Shown: positions 7,802 through 16,081 of the stretch, in pieces
How the letters are laid out: every line of letters starts with the position of its first letter
How positions within the stretch are numbered: position 1 is the stretch's first letter
Virus record (IMG/VR): IMGVR_UViG_3300025890_000188
Span: 1-21,265 of that record
DNA: 21,265 nt
Source: a virus
Reading direction: 5' to 3' (one strand)
Notes under the pieces: generated by a model
Told to the model about the DNA's origin: nothing
The model's input: the letters and a program-made list of their open reading frames with translations, nothing else
The model's database searches: none
Position numbers and translations under genes: made by a program

Positions 7802-8974
7802 ATGAAAACAGCATTATTAGAAGGCCGTTGGGGCGAGACAAAAGATGCCCTGCTAGAAGGTCTACAAGGAACAAAGCGTTCTACAATGAGTGTAGTCTTA
7901 GAAAATACTAAAGGCGCACTACTTAACGAAGCAACAGCTGGCGCAACTCAAGCTGGTAACGTAGCAACTCTTAACAGAGTTATCCTACCTGTTATCAGAC
8001 GTGTAATGCCAACAGTTATTGCTAACGAAATCGTTGGTGTTCAACCACTAACAAGCCCTGTATCACAAATCCACACTCTACGTGTTCGTTATGCTGATAC
8101 AGTAGCCGGCGATGCGGCCGCAGACGGCGCATCAGCAGGTGAAGAAGCACTATCACCATTTAAGGTTGCTACTGCTTATTCAGGAACAAGTGCAGGTAAA
8201 GCAAGTCCAACAGCTACAGCTGAAGGTGTTGCAGGTAACCGCATCAACGTTCAAATCATGAAGCAAACAGTCGAAGCAAAATCCAGAAAGCTATCAGCTC
8301 GCTGGACATTTGAAGCGGCTCAAGACGCACAAGCAATGCATGGTGTTGACGTTGAAGCAGAAATCATGGCCGCACTAGCACAAGAAATTACTGTTGAAAT
8401 TGATCAGGAAATTCTTGGTTCACTACGTTCATTAGCTTCTACAGGATTCAGCTACGATCAAGCCGCTGTATCAGGTACTGCTACTTTCGTTGGTGACGAG
8501 CATGCCGCTCTAGCAGTTATTGTTAACAGAGCCGCTAACAGAATCGCTCAGCGTACACGTCGTGGCGCTGGTAACTGGGCAGTTGTTTCACCAGCCGCTC
8601 TAACAGTTCTACAAAGTGCTACAACTTCAGCGTTCGCAAGAACAACTGAAGGTTCTTTTGAGGCACCAACTAACACTAAGATGGTTGGTACTCTTAACGG
8701 TGCAATGAAAGTGTTTGTTGATTCATTCGCTTCTGACTCAGCACCAGTACTAGTAGGCTACAAAGGTTCTGCAGAATCAGACGCCGCGGCATTCTATTGC
8801 CCATACGTGCCATTAATGAGCACAGGCGTTGTACTAGATCCATCTACACTAGAGCCAGTAGTAGGCTTTATGACACGTTACGGATACATTGAACTTACAA
8901 ACACTGCAAGTTCATTGGGTAACGCGGCTGATTATCTAGAATCAATTAGCATGTCTAACCTATCATTCATCTAA
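7802..8974 (+). CDS. 23: Major capsid protein (gp23)
   Basis: This 390-residue protein is recognised from AGATQAGNVATLNRVILPV, then RRVMPTVIANEIVGVQPLTSPVSQIHTLRVRYA, both typical of gp23 of T4-like phages. It forms the hexamers of the head shell with an HK97-type fold. A gp21 processing site is likely at LNE|A (after E43), just before AGATQAGN, as in T4, where cleavage follows E65. It is clearly shorter than T4 gp23 (521 residues), which suggests that the T4 insertion domain is absent, as in more distant marine T4-like groups. AGGAGATAAGG lies just before the ATG. GCC or GCG, never GCA or GCT, starts its Ala-Ala pairs. A terminator follows 24 bases after the stop. Confidence 0.94.
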   Translation: MKTALLEGRWGETKDALLEGLQGTKRSTMSVVLENTKGALLNEATAGATQAGNVATLNRVILPVIRRVMPTVIANEIVGVQPLTSPVSQIHTLRVRYADTVAGDAAADGASAGEEALSPFKVATAYSGTSAGKASPTATAEGVAGNRINVQIMKQTVEAKSRKLSARWTFEAAQDAQAMHGVDVEAEIMAALAQEITVEIDQEILGSLRSLASTGFSYDQAAVSGTATFVGDEHAALAVIVNRAANRIAQRTRRGAGNWAVVSPAALTVLQSATTSAFARTTEGSFEAPTNTKMVGTLNGAMKVFVDSFASDSAPVLVGYKGSAESDAAAFYCPYVPLMSTGVVLDPSTLEPVVGFMTRYGYIELTNTASSLGNAADYLESISMSNLSFI

Positions 8975-8998
8975 GTCTTACTTAGAAGAATACCATTT

Positions 8999-9026
8999 AG
9001 AAAGGTCCTTCGGGGCCTTTCTTTTT
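8999..9026 (+). terminator. UUCG-tetraloop terminator after the capsid gene
   Basis: A 10-bp stem (8999-9008 with 9013-9022, one G-U pair) closed by a C(UUCG)G tetraloop is followed by TTTTT. This is a very stable intrinsic terminator, and it ends the capsid transcript. A late promoter begins only three bases after its T tract. Confidence 0.93.
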
Positions 9027-9029
9027 GAC

Positions 9030-9037
9030 TATAAATA
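9030..9037 (+). promoter_or_regulatory. T4-type late promoter for the appendage module
   Basis: An exact TATAAATA directly follows the capsid terminator, restarting transcription for the next gene. The expected start of transcription is near 9043, which coincides with an in-frame ATG. Confidence 0.85.
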
Positions 9038-9067
9038 TTGCTATGTTATTAGATAGTAAATATTTTG

Positions 9068-9072
9068 AAGGA
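9068..9072 (+). promoter_or_regulatory. Ribosome-binding site that decides the start of the 100-residue gene
   Basis: AAGGA at 9068-9072 is six bases before the ATG at 9079. The alternative in-frame starts at 9025 (TTG) and 9043 (ATG) lie upstream of, or on, the predicted transcription start and have no ribosome-binding site. Confidence 0.75.
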
Positions 9073-9078
9073 ACTGAT

Positions 9079-9381
9079 ATGATATCAAGTACGGCTTGGG
9101 TTAAAGGCGGTACTTCTCCTTGTGTTGGCGATATAATTGAGCAAATTGATTCAACTAGTTTTATAGTAAAAACAGTTGAAGGTAAAAGCGATTGCACTCT
9201 TGTTAAAAGAGTACGAAATCCTGGTGAAATGTCAATAACAGCAACTCATTATCAGCGTGGAGCATTTAATATAGTAGAAATTTTACCTGAAACAGTATTG
9301 CATCCAGACGGAACAACATATAATTGGGTTACAGGTGCAAGGAATGCTTTTGGTGATACCGTAGGTTTAGTTTCATTATAA
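9079..9381 (+). CDS. 100-residue protein of unknown function, own late promoter
   Basis: With the ATG at 9079 the protein is 100 residues: MISSTAWVKGGTSPCVGDII and so on, ending GDTVGLVSL. It is mixed in composition, likely beta-rich, with two cysteines in the first half (CVGD and SDCTLV) and no signal peptide or membrane segment. I do not recognise the family. It sits alone between the capsid terminator and a second late promoter (9393), so it is a separately controlled late gene. A head decoration or small appendage protein is possible but not shown. If translation began at 9043 the product would be 112 residues, made from an almost leaderless message. Confidence 0.75.
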   Translation: MISSTAWVKGGTSPCVGDIIEQIDSTSFIVKTVEGKSDCTLVKRVRNPGEMSITATHYQRGAFNIVEILPETVLHPDGTTYNWVTGARNAFGDTVGLVSL

Positions 9382-9392
9382 CTTTATCTACG

Positions 9393-9400
9393 CATAAATA
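9393..9400 (+). promoter_or_regulatory. T4-type late promoter
   Basis: CATAAATA differs from the late consensus only at the first base and lies 31 bases before the gene at 9432. It would drive the run of closely spaced structural genes from 9432 to 15888. Confidence 0.75.
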
Positions 9401-9431
9401 CAAAAGAATAAGAATCATAAGGTGAGACAAT

Positions 9432-9962
9432 ATGCCCGCAACAAAAAAAGTAAATGACCATTATTATATCACTTCTCCGGAAGTTACTATCACAGGTAAC
9501 CTAACAGTTAGTGGTGCCCAAGCAAGTGTTACTTCAACTGATAGTGTTATCACAGATAGACAGATCGTTCTTAATAATGGAGAAGCAGGCGCAGGTATTA
9601 CAGGTCAATTAAAATCAGGTATTGAAATTGATAGAGGAACGCTTGATAATGCTATTTTAGTATTTGATGAAGCTGACGATCGTTGGAAGATTTCAACTGA
9701 TGGCGGCGCTACATACCGTTTCATTCTTTCTACTACAAGTGCAAGTGGAGGAACTGACGTTGTTAGTGATACTACTCCGCAGTTAGGTGGAAATTTAGAA
9801 ATTGATGGCTTTAACATTCAACACGCAGGCGATAACGTGTCAATGGTTTTTGACGATGAAGGTTTTGGCGATAGTGGAGTTTATATGACAAACGATACTG
9901 TAACTACCCATGAACTAGTCACAATGAAAAAAGCGAAACTTATCGCATACGTATTAGGATAA
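9432..9962 (+). CDS. Short fibre-type structural protein with a GNLTVSG module
   Basis: This 176-residue protein carries the sequence TITGNLTVSG (residues 19-28), then ITDRQIVLNNG (40-50), GIEIDRG (63-69) and LVFDEADDRW (76-85). The same ordered pattern occurs in the long fibre at 16082 (twice) and begins in the gene at 20501. The C-terminal half has DTTPQLGGNLEIDGFNIQ, a motif common in phage fibre proteins. It is probably a fibre-associated or whisker-like virion protein. AAGGTGAG lies nine bases before the ATG and the late promoter 31 bases upstream. The next gene starts seven bases after its stop. Its precise role is not visible. Confidence 0.75.
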   Translation: MPATKKVNDHYYITSPEVTITGNLTVSGAQASVTSTDSVITDRQIVLNNGEAGAGITGQLKSGIEIDRGTLDNAILVFDEADDRWKISTDGGATYRFILSTTSASGGTDVVSDTTPQLGGNLEIDGFNIQHAGDNVSMVFDDEGFGDSGVYMTNDTVTTHELVTMKKAKLIAYVLG

Positions 9963-9968
9963 AATAAA

Positions 9969-10280
9969 ATGGCAATTCAAAATACTACATTAACAAGTAC
10001 TGCCCAGGATTTACTACCTACAGTAGGAACTAGAGCTATTACATCAGTTTATTTTCAAAATAATCACTCTGGTGCAGTAACTATAGATATACATGTTATC
10101 CCAAGTGGTGATACAGCAGGAAATACAAATAGGATTTATAAAGAAGTTAATATCAACTCCGGTGATACACTTATTATTAGTACTGAAAAAATTATACTAG
10201 GTAATGGTGATATGATGCAGGCTACAGCGTCAGTAGACAACGTGGTATTTGCAACATGCAGTCACACAAGTTTTAGTTAA
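9969..10280 (+). CDS. 103-residue putative virion protein
   Basis: This small protein (MAIQNTTLTSTAQDLL... to ...CSHTSFS) looks like a beta-sandwich: alternating hydrophobic and polar residues, with segments ITSVYFQNNHSGAVTIDIHVIPSG and ISTEKIILGNGDMMQATAS. The pattern resembles small appendage proteins found next to fibre genes in marine T4-like phages, but I cannot name a family. It begins six bases after the previous stop and ends nine bases before the next start, so it is co-transcribed. AGGA lies about ten bases before the ATG. Confidence 0.7.
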   Translation: MAIQNTTLTSTAQDLLPTVGTRAITSVYFQNNHSGAVTIDIHVIPSGDTAGNTNRIYKEVNINSGDTLIISTEKIILGNGDMMQATASVDNVVFATCSHTSFS

Positions 10281-10289
10281 GGTTGAACA

Positions 10290-10736
10290 ATGGCATATTA
10301 CTTAAAAACTCCCGAAGCACTTGGTAGCACTTCACCTACAAAAGCAATACAAATTCCGGTATCACTAAGTGGTGCTGATAATCCTCCAGTATTACAAGAC
10401 GGAATGCTTAGATACAATTCAGTCACTAGTTGCATTGAATTTGGAATAAACGCCGCATGGCGCAAGGTTGCAAAAGTTGGTAATGCAACAATTACATCAC
10501 AAGATACAGTAGGAGATGGTACAGCTACAGATTTTGTATTGACAAATACAGTAGCGACAGTACACGATATTGTAGTCTTTGTAGGAGGAGTATATCAACA
10601 ACCTACAGCAAATTATACAGTAGCAACCAATGCTAGTACTACCACTCTTACATTCACAAGTCCACCACCAGCACCTGGGGCCAATCCTAACAGAATTGTA
10701 ATATTGTATAATGTAAATAGCACTGACGCAGTCTAA
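10290..10736 (+). CDS. 148-residue structural protein with RYN/W motif and GVxQ domain
   Basis: Residues 39-57 hold MLRYNSVTSCIEFGINAAW, matching the RYN...E(F/I)...W motif of the two longer fibres downstream. Residues 71-141 form a beta domain with IVVFVGGVYQQ, NYTV and LTFTSPPPAPG. The same domain appears in the 585-residue and 1448-residue proteins (NGVVQ and NGVIQ). This suggests a stand-alone copy of a fibre or fibre-tip building block. AAGG precedes the ATG. The stop codon overlaps the AAGGAG ribosome-binding site of the next gene, so the two are tightly coupled. Confidence 0.75.
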   Translation: MAYYLKTPEALGSTSPTKAIQIPVSLSGADNPPVLQDGMLRYNSVTSCIEFGINAAWRKVAKVGNATITSQDTVGDGTATDFVLTNTVATVHDIVVFVGGVYQQPTANYTVATNASTTTLTFTSPPPAPGANPNRIVILYNVNSTDAV

Positions 10737-10750
10737 GGAGCACTTATCAA

Positions 10751-13700
10751 ATGGCACTTGGCAGAATCTCAGGAGCAATGCTACAAGGGAATCTAGAGCG
10801 TGACGGAAGCGATCTAGCGTTTGAAACAGATTTACTTTATCTTGATGTAGCAAATAACAGGATTGGTATTAAAAACACCACTCCGGCTCACAATTTAGAT
10901 GTTGCCACGTCTGGTAAAATTGGTAACATAGTTCTTAACGGTTCCGCTATTTCAGCAACAGGGCAACTTGATTTTGGTGCTCCGGCAGATATTACATTAT
11001 CCGGTGGCTCAAATGGTTATGTATTAAGCACTGACGGTTCTGGAAATTTATCATTTACAAGTTTGTCAAGTATCATTGGAGCATCAGGCACTGATGGTAT
11101 GTCAATAGTATTAGGCACACCAACTGATACTAGCTTAGTAACAGAAGCCGCATGGGACGGTTGGTTAACAACAACAAAAGTTACAGATGCAATTGATAAT
11201 TTAAATCAAGTAGCATTAAACATTGCCAAAGAAACTTATGTAGGACAAGCAGATTTTACTGAAAGCACATCTGCAGGACCAAGCCCTTTAACAGTTAATT
11301 TTACAAGTGCATACACAGGAACAGCAGACACTTTCTTTTGGGACTTTGGAGACGGAAATTCAAGTACACAAGAAAATCCTTCGCACACATACGTAAACAA
11401 CTTAGGCGGACAGTTTACAGTTGAATTTAGAGCAAGTAATAGCTCGGGTACGTTTAGTGGTGTACCTGCAAGTGGAGCCATTGGAAGTTACGATGATGTA
11501 ACAAAAACAAATTTAATTACATTGTATACTCCAAATCCAATACCTGCTTTTACAATAACAGATGATAGCATTGATAGTGGCAGTTCAGCCGAAATAACAA
11601 ATAGTAGTCAATACACAACCAGCTTTGATTTAGACTGGGGAGACGGAACACAAGAAAACCCAGCAAACGGTTGGACAACTGAAACTCATGTTTATTCTAA
11701 TCCATCTGGTGATACACAGTATGCAATACAATTAGATGCAACTAGTACCACAGCAGGACCAAGCCCAGTTACTGTTACCGGAACTCCTCAAAACATTCAA
11801 GTGTTTGATACACATACGCCAACATTTACTGCTAATACAGTTGTTCTAGCAAACGAAGAATCAGCCGGAGGCGGGATTGTAACATTTACAAATACTACAG
11901 CAACTAATCCTGGTAGCACAAGTACATTTAATGCTAATAGGTATAGATGGACATATGGCGATGGTGATATTGATACAATCAATATACAAGGCGGTGTAGC
12001 AGGTAACCCCGGTAGCACTATACAACATCTATTTTCGTTATCATCAAGCAACCAAACCAACGGTGTTTCAGAAACGTTTGATGTTAAATTAGAAGTTATT
12101 AACGAACATACAACCAGTCCTTTTGCAAGTGGTTTAACTTCAATTAAAATTGAACCAGATGTTAGATCAAACTTCTCTGGTTCAGCAGATAGGCAAAGCG
12201 ATAGAATTGGGGATAATGCACAAGATATTTACTTGCACAATGACTACAGAGATAACTTTGATAGAGCCGCTGTTACCTTTACGTCAACAGCAGAGCATGC
12301 CGATGATTACCTTTGGGATTTTGGAGACGGAACAAACTCCGGAACAATCAATGAAGGTGATCCAGGAACAACAACTGGAGGCACACTAGCAAAAACTTAT
12401 GCAAGTAGCACGGTTGGAAATAAAACAGTTACTTTAACAGTCAACGGAACACCAGATACACTAGCACAAAGCGATGTTGATACAAAAACCAATTACATAC
12501 AAATTAACAGTAATCCACCTGCACCAGCAAGTTTAAGTTCTCGCACATTAAGTTTAAGTACATCTGGTCAACCACATCAAGGATTTGATGTAAGGTTGGC
12601 ATCAGGTGCAACAGACAACAGCGGTGGGAATATTCCAAGTGCTGGAAGCTCAGTTACAAGATATGTGTCTGGATTAACAAATGTCAACACAAACTCTGTT
12701 ACAGATGTTAATACTGATTTAACAGGAACGTTAACAGCTAAAGTTAACAATGTTGCCGCAGGAACTGTTACATTTAATATTACTACAGATCAAAGTGCAA
12801 CGTTCACTGACTTAGTACTAACTGACGATAGAGATGCACACGACTCAGTTAGTTCTTCAACATACCCAACAGGATTCTTCCGAGCATTTGATGCTAATAT
12901 TAGCACATCATTTGCTGGATTGTCAACCGGTTATTCAGATTTTCAATTAACACATGATACAGGTGGAGATACTAATAATGTTGGGTTTCTCAAAGATGAC
13001 TTGTCTTCGAATCCTACTTTAGATATTAATAGTGCCGTAGTAACGCAAACAGCACCAGGAACGTTAAAACATATATCTGGTATTCCTTATTATAATAATA
13101 GCAGTAATACTATTAGTGTAGCTGGAATTGAAGTATCAAATTGGATAGGACAAGCATATCGTAATGGTAGTAACTTTTTCTTTGAAGATAGTACAAACGA
13201 TGAAAGCACAACTGATTCAATTATTAACACACAAAGCAAAAGTTATTCAGATATTGACGGAGCATCAACAATGCTCAGTTCAGGAACTCCAATAGCAGGC
13301 ACAGGACAAGGATCAGCGTATGCACTTGGTAACATAACTTTTTCAATTAATAGAAGTGCTAGAGCAGTTGCTCAAGTACAAGCAAAAATTCGAAATGTTA
13401 ATGGTGATAGTAATACTGTTATTTTCCCAACAAAGTTTAATGTTTATAGTTCATCGTTGACAGGATTTGACGAAGAAGATATTGACGTTCCAAGTACATT
13501 GGGTGGCACGTTTTCAGACAATGGAAAACGAGTTGCATTAGGATTAACTGGAGATAATCCTTCGTATACAGCGGCTGACTTTTTTACAAACAATCCTTTT
13601 ACAGGTGCTATCACAGTTGCTGGAACCGACGAAGCAATAGTACGTTGGGGAACTTTAAAACATTATGATGATGATAATTTTTCAACTGGTTATCTACCAG

Positions 13701-14131
13701 TTGGTCCAGACTTAGTTACTGGAAGAACTGGAGCTCAGTATTTTACTTTTGCTTTCAGAAGAACTAACTTAGCAAACTTTGATATTAATATTACAACATC
13801 AACTGGAATAGCAGGTTTATGGCTAGCCGCTCCTGGAACAGGAATTGATGCCTCAGCAAGTTCAACCAACGGTTGGATTGATGGTACTGCTAGTTATGCA
13901 GGTGCTGGACTTCCTGGTACTGATACTAGTGCAGGAGGTAACGGTGACACCGGGTGTGCATTGACGTCAACTGATAGAGTACCAGTAAATACTGCAATTA
14001 CAAATACATCATATACTATGACATTAGGTAGCGAAAACTTATCTAATGCCACAGGCAAAAACTGTTTAATTAGAGTAAGACTTGACAACGGGCAATCACT
14101 AAGTTCAATTAGTATTGAGGCGGCGGCATAA
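10751..14131 (+). CDS. 1126-residue appendage protein with four PKD-like domains
   Basis: The N-terminus (MALGRISGAML...LERDGSDLAFETDLLYLDVANNRIGI, ending in LDV near residue 50) is a common head of marine phage fibre proteins. It is followed by a beta-rich linker. Four PKD-type immunoglobulin-like domains show the W-x-(F/Y)-GDG signature or a close variant: W197DFGDG, W296GDG (one residue pair shorter), W400TYGDG and W522DFGDG. The first and fourth keep the full consensus. The C-terminal half (about 590-1126) is Ser/Thr/Asn/Gly-rich beta sequence without a recognised domain. PKD domains bind surfaces or polysaccharides in secreted proteins, so host attachment is likely but inferred. AAGGAG overlaps the stop of the gene before. 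Its stop overlaps the next start by one base (TAATG). Confidence 0.8.
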   Translation: MALGRISGAMLQGNLERDGSDLAFETDLLYLDVANNRIGIKNTTPAHNLDVATSGKIGNIVLNGSAISATGQLDFGAPADITLSGGSNGYVLSTDGSGNLSFTSLSSIIGASGTDGMSIVLGTPTDTSLVTEAAWDGWLTTTKVTDAIDNLNQVALNIAKETYVGQADFTESTSAGPSPLTVNFTSAYTGTADTFFWDFGDGNSSTQENPSHTYVNNLGGQFTVEFRASNSSGTFSGVPASGAIGSYDDVTKTNLITLYTPNPIPAFTITDDSIDSGSSAEITNSSQYTTSFDLDWGDGTQENPANGWTTETHVYSNPSGDTQYAIQLDATSTTAGPSPVTVTGTPQNIQVFDTHTPTFTANTVVLANEESAGGGIVTFTNTTATNPGSTSTFNANRYRWTYGDGDIDTINIQGGVAGNPGSTIQHLFSLSSSNQTNGVSETFDVKLEVINEHTTSPFASGLTSIKIEPDVRSNFSGSADRQSDRIGDNAQDIYLHNDYRDNFDRAAVTFTSTAEHADDYLWDFGDGTNSGTINEGDPGTTTGGTLAKTYASSTVGNKTVTLTVNGTPDTLAQSDVDTKTNYIQINSNPPAPASLSSRTLSLSTSGQPHQGFDVRLASGATDNSGGNIPSAGSSVTRYVSGLTNVNTNSVTDVNTDLTGTLTAKVNNVAAGTVTFNITTDQSATFTDLVLTDDRDAHDSVSSSTYPTGFFRAFDANISTSFAGLSTGYSDFQLTHDTGGDTNNVGFLKDDLSSNPTLDINSAVVTQTAPGTLKHISGIPYYNNSSNTISVAGIEVSNWIGQAYRNGSNFFFEDSTNDESTTDSIINTQSKSYSDIDGASTMLSSGTPIAGTGQGSAYALGNITFSINRSARAVAQVQAKIRNVNGDSNTVIFPTKFNVYSSSLTGFDEEDIDVPSTLGGTFSDNGKRVALGLTGDNPSYTAADFFTNNPFTGAITVAGTDEAIVRWGTLKHYDDDNFSTGYLPVGPDLVTGRTGAQYFTFAFRRTNLANFDINITTSTGIAGLWLAAPGTGIDASASSTNGWIDGTASYAGAGLPGTDTSAGGNGDTGCALTSTDRVPVNTAITNTSYTMTLGSENLSNATGKNCLIRVRLDNGQSLSSISIEAAA

Positions 14132-15888
14132 TGGCTATTTCAGATACCCAAAAAGTTGATTACCTGTTTAAGAAGTTAGGGTATGGTGTTACTAAAACAG
14201 ATACACTCGCTTTTAAACGAGCCTTCAATGAAAGTATAAGTTCGCCGCTATTATTACGTGGCGATAAAGTATGGCAAGAAGCAGATGTAATACCAGCAGT
14301 TAAACCGTCGTCGAGTAGTTCACAAGTAACAATATATGACGATAGTGGCAATGGTTTAGCTACTGTTGAATGCACAGAAGATATTACAGCAAGTGACAAT
14401 AGAACTTGGAAAACAGGTTTAACTGATTGGATACCAACTGAATTTGGTGCAACATATCTTGTTAAAGTTTATATTTCTACCACCGCAGATGCAACTCCTC
14501 AAAGCAACGGAACTCAAATTCTTTCAGCAGGTAGTGGCAATGATGATGAATGGTTCTTTGATTACCAATCAGGTGTAGTACACTTCATTGGTGAAAACTT
14601 ACCAACAGACATTGCGTCTGGAGTTACAGGAAAGAGTATCTTTGTAGTTGGTGCTAGGTATACTGGCAACTTTGGTGTAGGTGCAGGTGCCGGAGGCGGT
14701 GCTGTTGGCGATTTAAGTATATCCGGAACTACGATTAGTACAAACAGCGGAACTAATAATGATATTATACTTGACCCAGATGGAACAGGAGCAGTTTTAA
14801 TCAGTGGTGCTGAAATTGAAAATCTAGCAGACCCAACTGATGCACAGGATGCCGCTACTAAAAATTATGTAGACACTCAACTAACTAGTGGATTATCAGG
14901 ATTATCCGCTGATAAAATATTTGATGGTAACACAGAAGCCGTTGCTGATGATACTATTGGCGCAGAAAAAATTTCGTTTACAATTAACGGAACACAAGTT
15001 GGCGAAGTAGTTGGCACAGGACTTAGTATTGATCAAATTAATCCGTATACCAGTGCAACAGGAAGAATAACATTTAATACAGTATCAGCTTTTACTATAC
15101 CTGCAGGAACAACAGCCCAAAGACCTGCTACAGGTGTTACAGGAGATCTTAGGTATAATACAACCGATGGTGGCTTAGAGTTTTGGAATGGTTCAATATG
15201 GACCAAACCAGGTGCAAGTGCTACATCGTCGGAAACGATAACCCCAGACGGTACTAGTGCAACTTATGCTCTAAATGAACTTGCAACAGTTGATAGTATT
15301 ATTGTTACACTAAATGGTGTTGTACAGCATACAAACGCATATACAGTTGCTACTAATTCTAATGTTTCTTCAATTACTTTCAGCCAAGTTCCACAGGCAA
15401 CAGATGAAGTTAATGTTAGATATCTAACACTTGACATAGCATTTGAAAACAAATATAGAAGCAACATATCAGCTGATCCTACTTCAAGTACAGCAGGTGA
15501 GGCTGGAGATTATTGGATCAATAATAAAGGTCAGTTTTTTATATACGAAGCAACAGGTTGGCATGTAGTAAGTACAGATCCAATAACTACTGTTTCTGTT
15601 GCATCAGCATCGCCACCAACTAGTATTTTTACATTCGCTTTAGCAGACTATCGTAGTGCAGAGTTTTTAGTTCAAAGTGTGAACGGTACTGATTATCAAA
15701 TTAATAGATTGCTATTGATACATGATGATACTACAGCATCTATTAATAATACTTTATTAACTGCTGATGGAACAAGTGAATTTGTAACATTATCTGCTAC
15801 TATCACTGGCTCAAATGTTTTGTTACAAGCAACAACTACAAGCGGAACAAGTACAATAACCGTCAGATCAACTTTAATTCCAGCGTAA
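14131..15888 (+). CDS. 585-residue fibre/structural protein with shared C-terminal module
   Basis: The N-terminal 185 residues (MAISDTQKVDYLFKKLGYGVTKTDT... LLLRGDKVWQ... NDEWFFDYQSGVVHFIGENLP... GKSIFVVGARYTG) form a domain known from marine T4-like phage virion proteins. A Gly hinge (GAGAGGG) follows, then NLADPTDAQDAATKNYVD (231-249), a common fibre motif. Next are DLRYN...LEFWNGSIW (339-356), the GVxQ domain (NGVVQ at 395-399) and a final module from about 490 to 585 (FALADYRSAEFLVQ...NGTDYQ). The last three also occur in the same order at the end of the long fibre. It is probably a tail or baseplate appendage. Its start overlaps the preceding stop (TAATG), which implies translational coupling. 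Confidence 0.82.
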   Translation: MAISDTQKVDYLFKKLGYGVTKTDTLAFKRAFNESISSPLLLRGDKVWQEADVIPAVKPSSSSSQVTIYDDSGNGLATVECTEDITASDNRTWKTGLTDWIPTEFGATYLVKVYISTTADATPQSNGTQILSAGSGNDDEWFFDYQSGVVHFIGENLPTDIASGVTGKSIFVVGARYTGNFGVGAGAGGGAVGDLSISGTTISTNSGTNNDIILDPDGTGAVLISGAEIENLADPTDAQDAATKNYVDTQLTSGLSGLSADKIFDGNTEAVADDTIGAEKISFTINGTQVGEVVGTGLSIDQINPYTSATGRITFNTVSAFTIPAGTTAQRPATGVTGDLRYNTTDGGLEFWNGSIWTKPGASATSSETITPDGTSATYALNELATVDSIIVTLNGVVQHTNAYTVATNSNVSSITFSQVPQATDEVNVRYLTLDIAFENKYRSNISADPTSSTAGEAGDYWINNKGQFFIYEATGWHVVSTDPITTVSVASASPPTSIFTFALADYRSAEFLVQSVNGTDYQINRLLLIHDDTTASINNTLLTADGTSEFVTLSATITGSNVLLQATTTSGTSTITVRSTLIPA

Positions 15889-15910
15889 ATTAGTTCTTTT
15901 TATTCAGTGG

Positions 15911-15918
15911 ACTAAATA
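15911..15918 (+). promoter_or_regulatory. Possible degenerate late promoter before the long fibre
   Basis: ACTAAATA occurs 23 bases after the stop of the 585-residue gene. It is identical in its eight bases to the candidate before the portal gene. It is far (over 160 bases) from the long-fibre start, so its role is doubtful. Confidence 0.25.
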
Positions 15919-16024
15919 ACATTATACGAAAGAGTCTGTTCAAGACCGTTCCATAAAACCCCCAAAAAATTTGCCAGTTAAAAAACATGCTCGCAAACCA
16001 TTTTCTCATGACTATGGTAAATAG

Positions 16025-16033
16025 TGTTATAAT
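16025..16033 (+). promoter_or_regulatory. Extended -10 promoter candidate for the long fibre
   Basis: TGTTATAAT at 16025-16033 matches the extended -10 element (TGnTATAAT) used by bacterial sigma-70 RNA polymerase. No good -35 box is visible at the usual distance, as is common for extended -10 promoters. A late-like GTAAATA lies just before it (16017-16023). Transcription would start near 16040. Confidence 0.45.
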
Positions 16034-16039
16034 TTGATA

Positions 16040-16055
16040 AAGTCACCAATGACTT
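16040..16055 (+). other. Short inverted repeat at the predicted 5' end of the long-fibre message
   Basis: AAGTCA, a CCAA loop and TGACTT form a perfect 6-bp stem. It lies right at the predicted transcription start of the 16025 promoter and 26 bases before the ATG. It may protect the 5' end of the message or act as an operator. It could also be chance. Confidence 0.35.
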
Positions 16056-16081
16056 AAGGATAACACAGGAGCATATTAAAA

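Noticed and set aside
9025-9027. TTG start for the gene after the capsid
   Set aside because: It lies in the terminator's T tract and before the late promoter, so it would not be in that promoter's transcript.
15889-16081. A tRNA or small RNA gene in the gap before the long fibre
   Set aside because: No cloverleaf or T-loop motif was found, only a 6-bp hairpin and promoter-like motifs.
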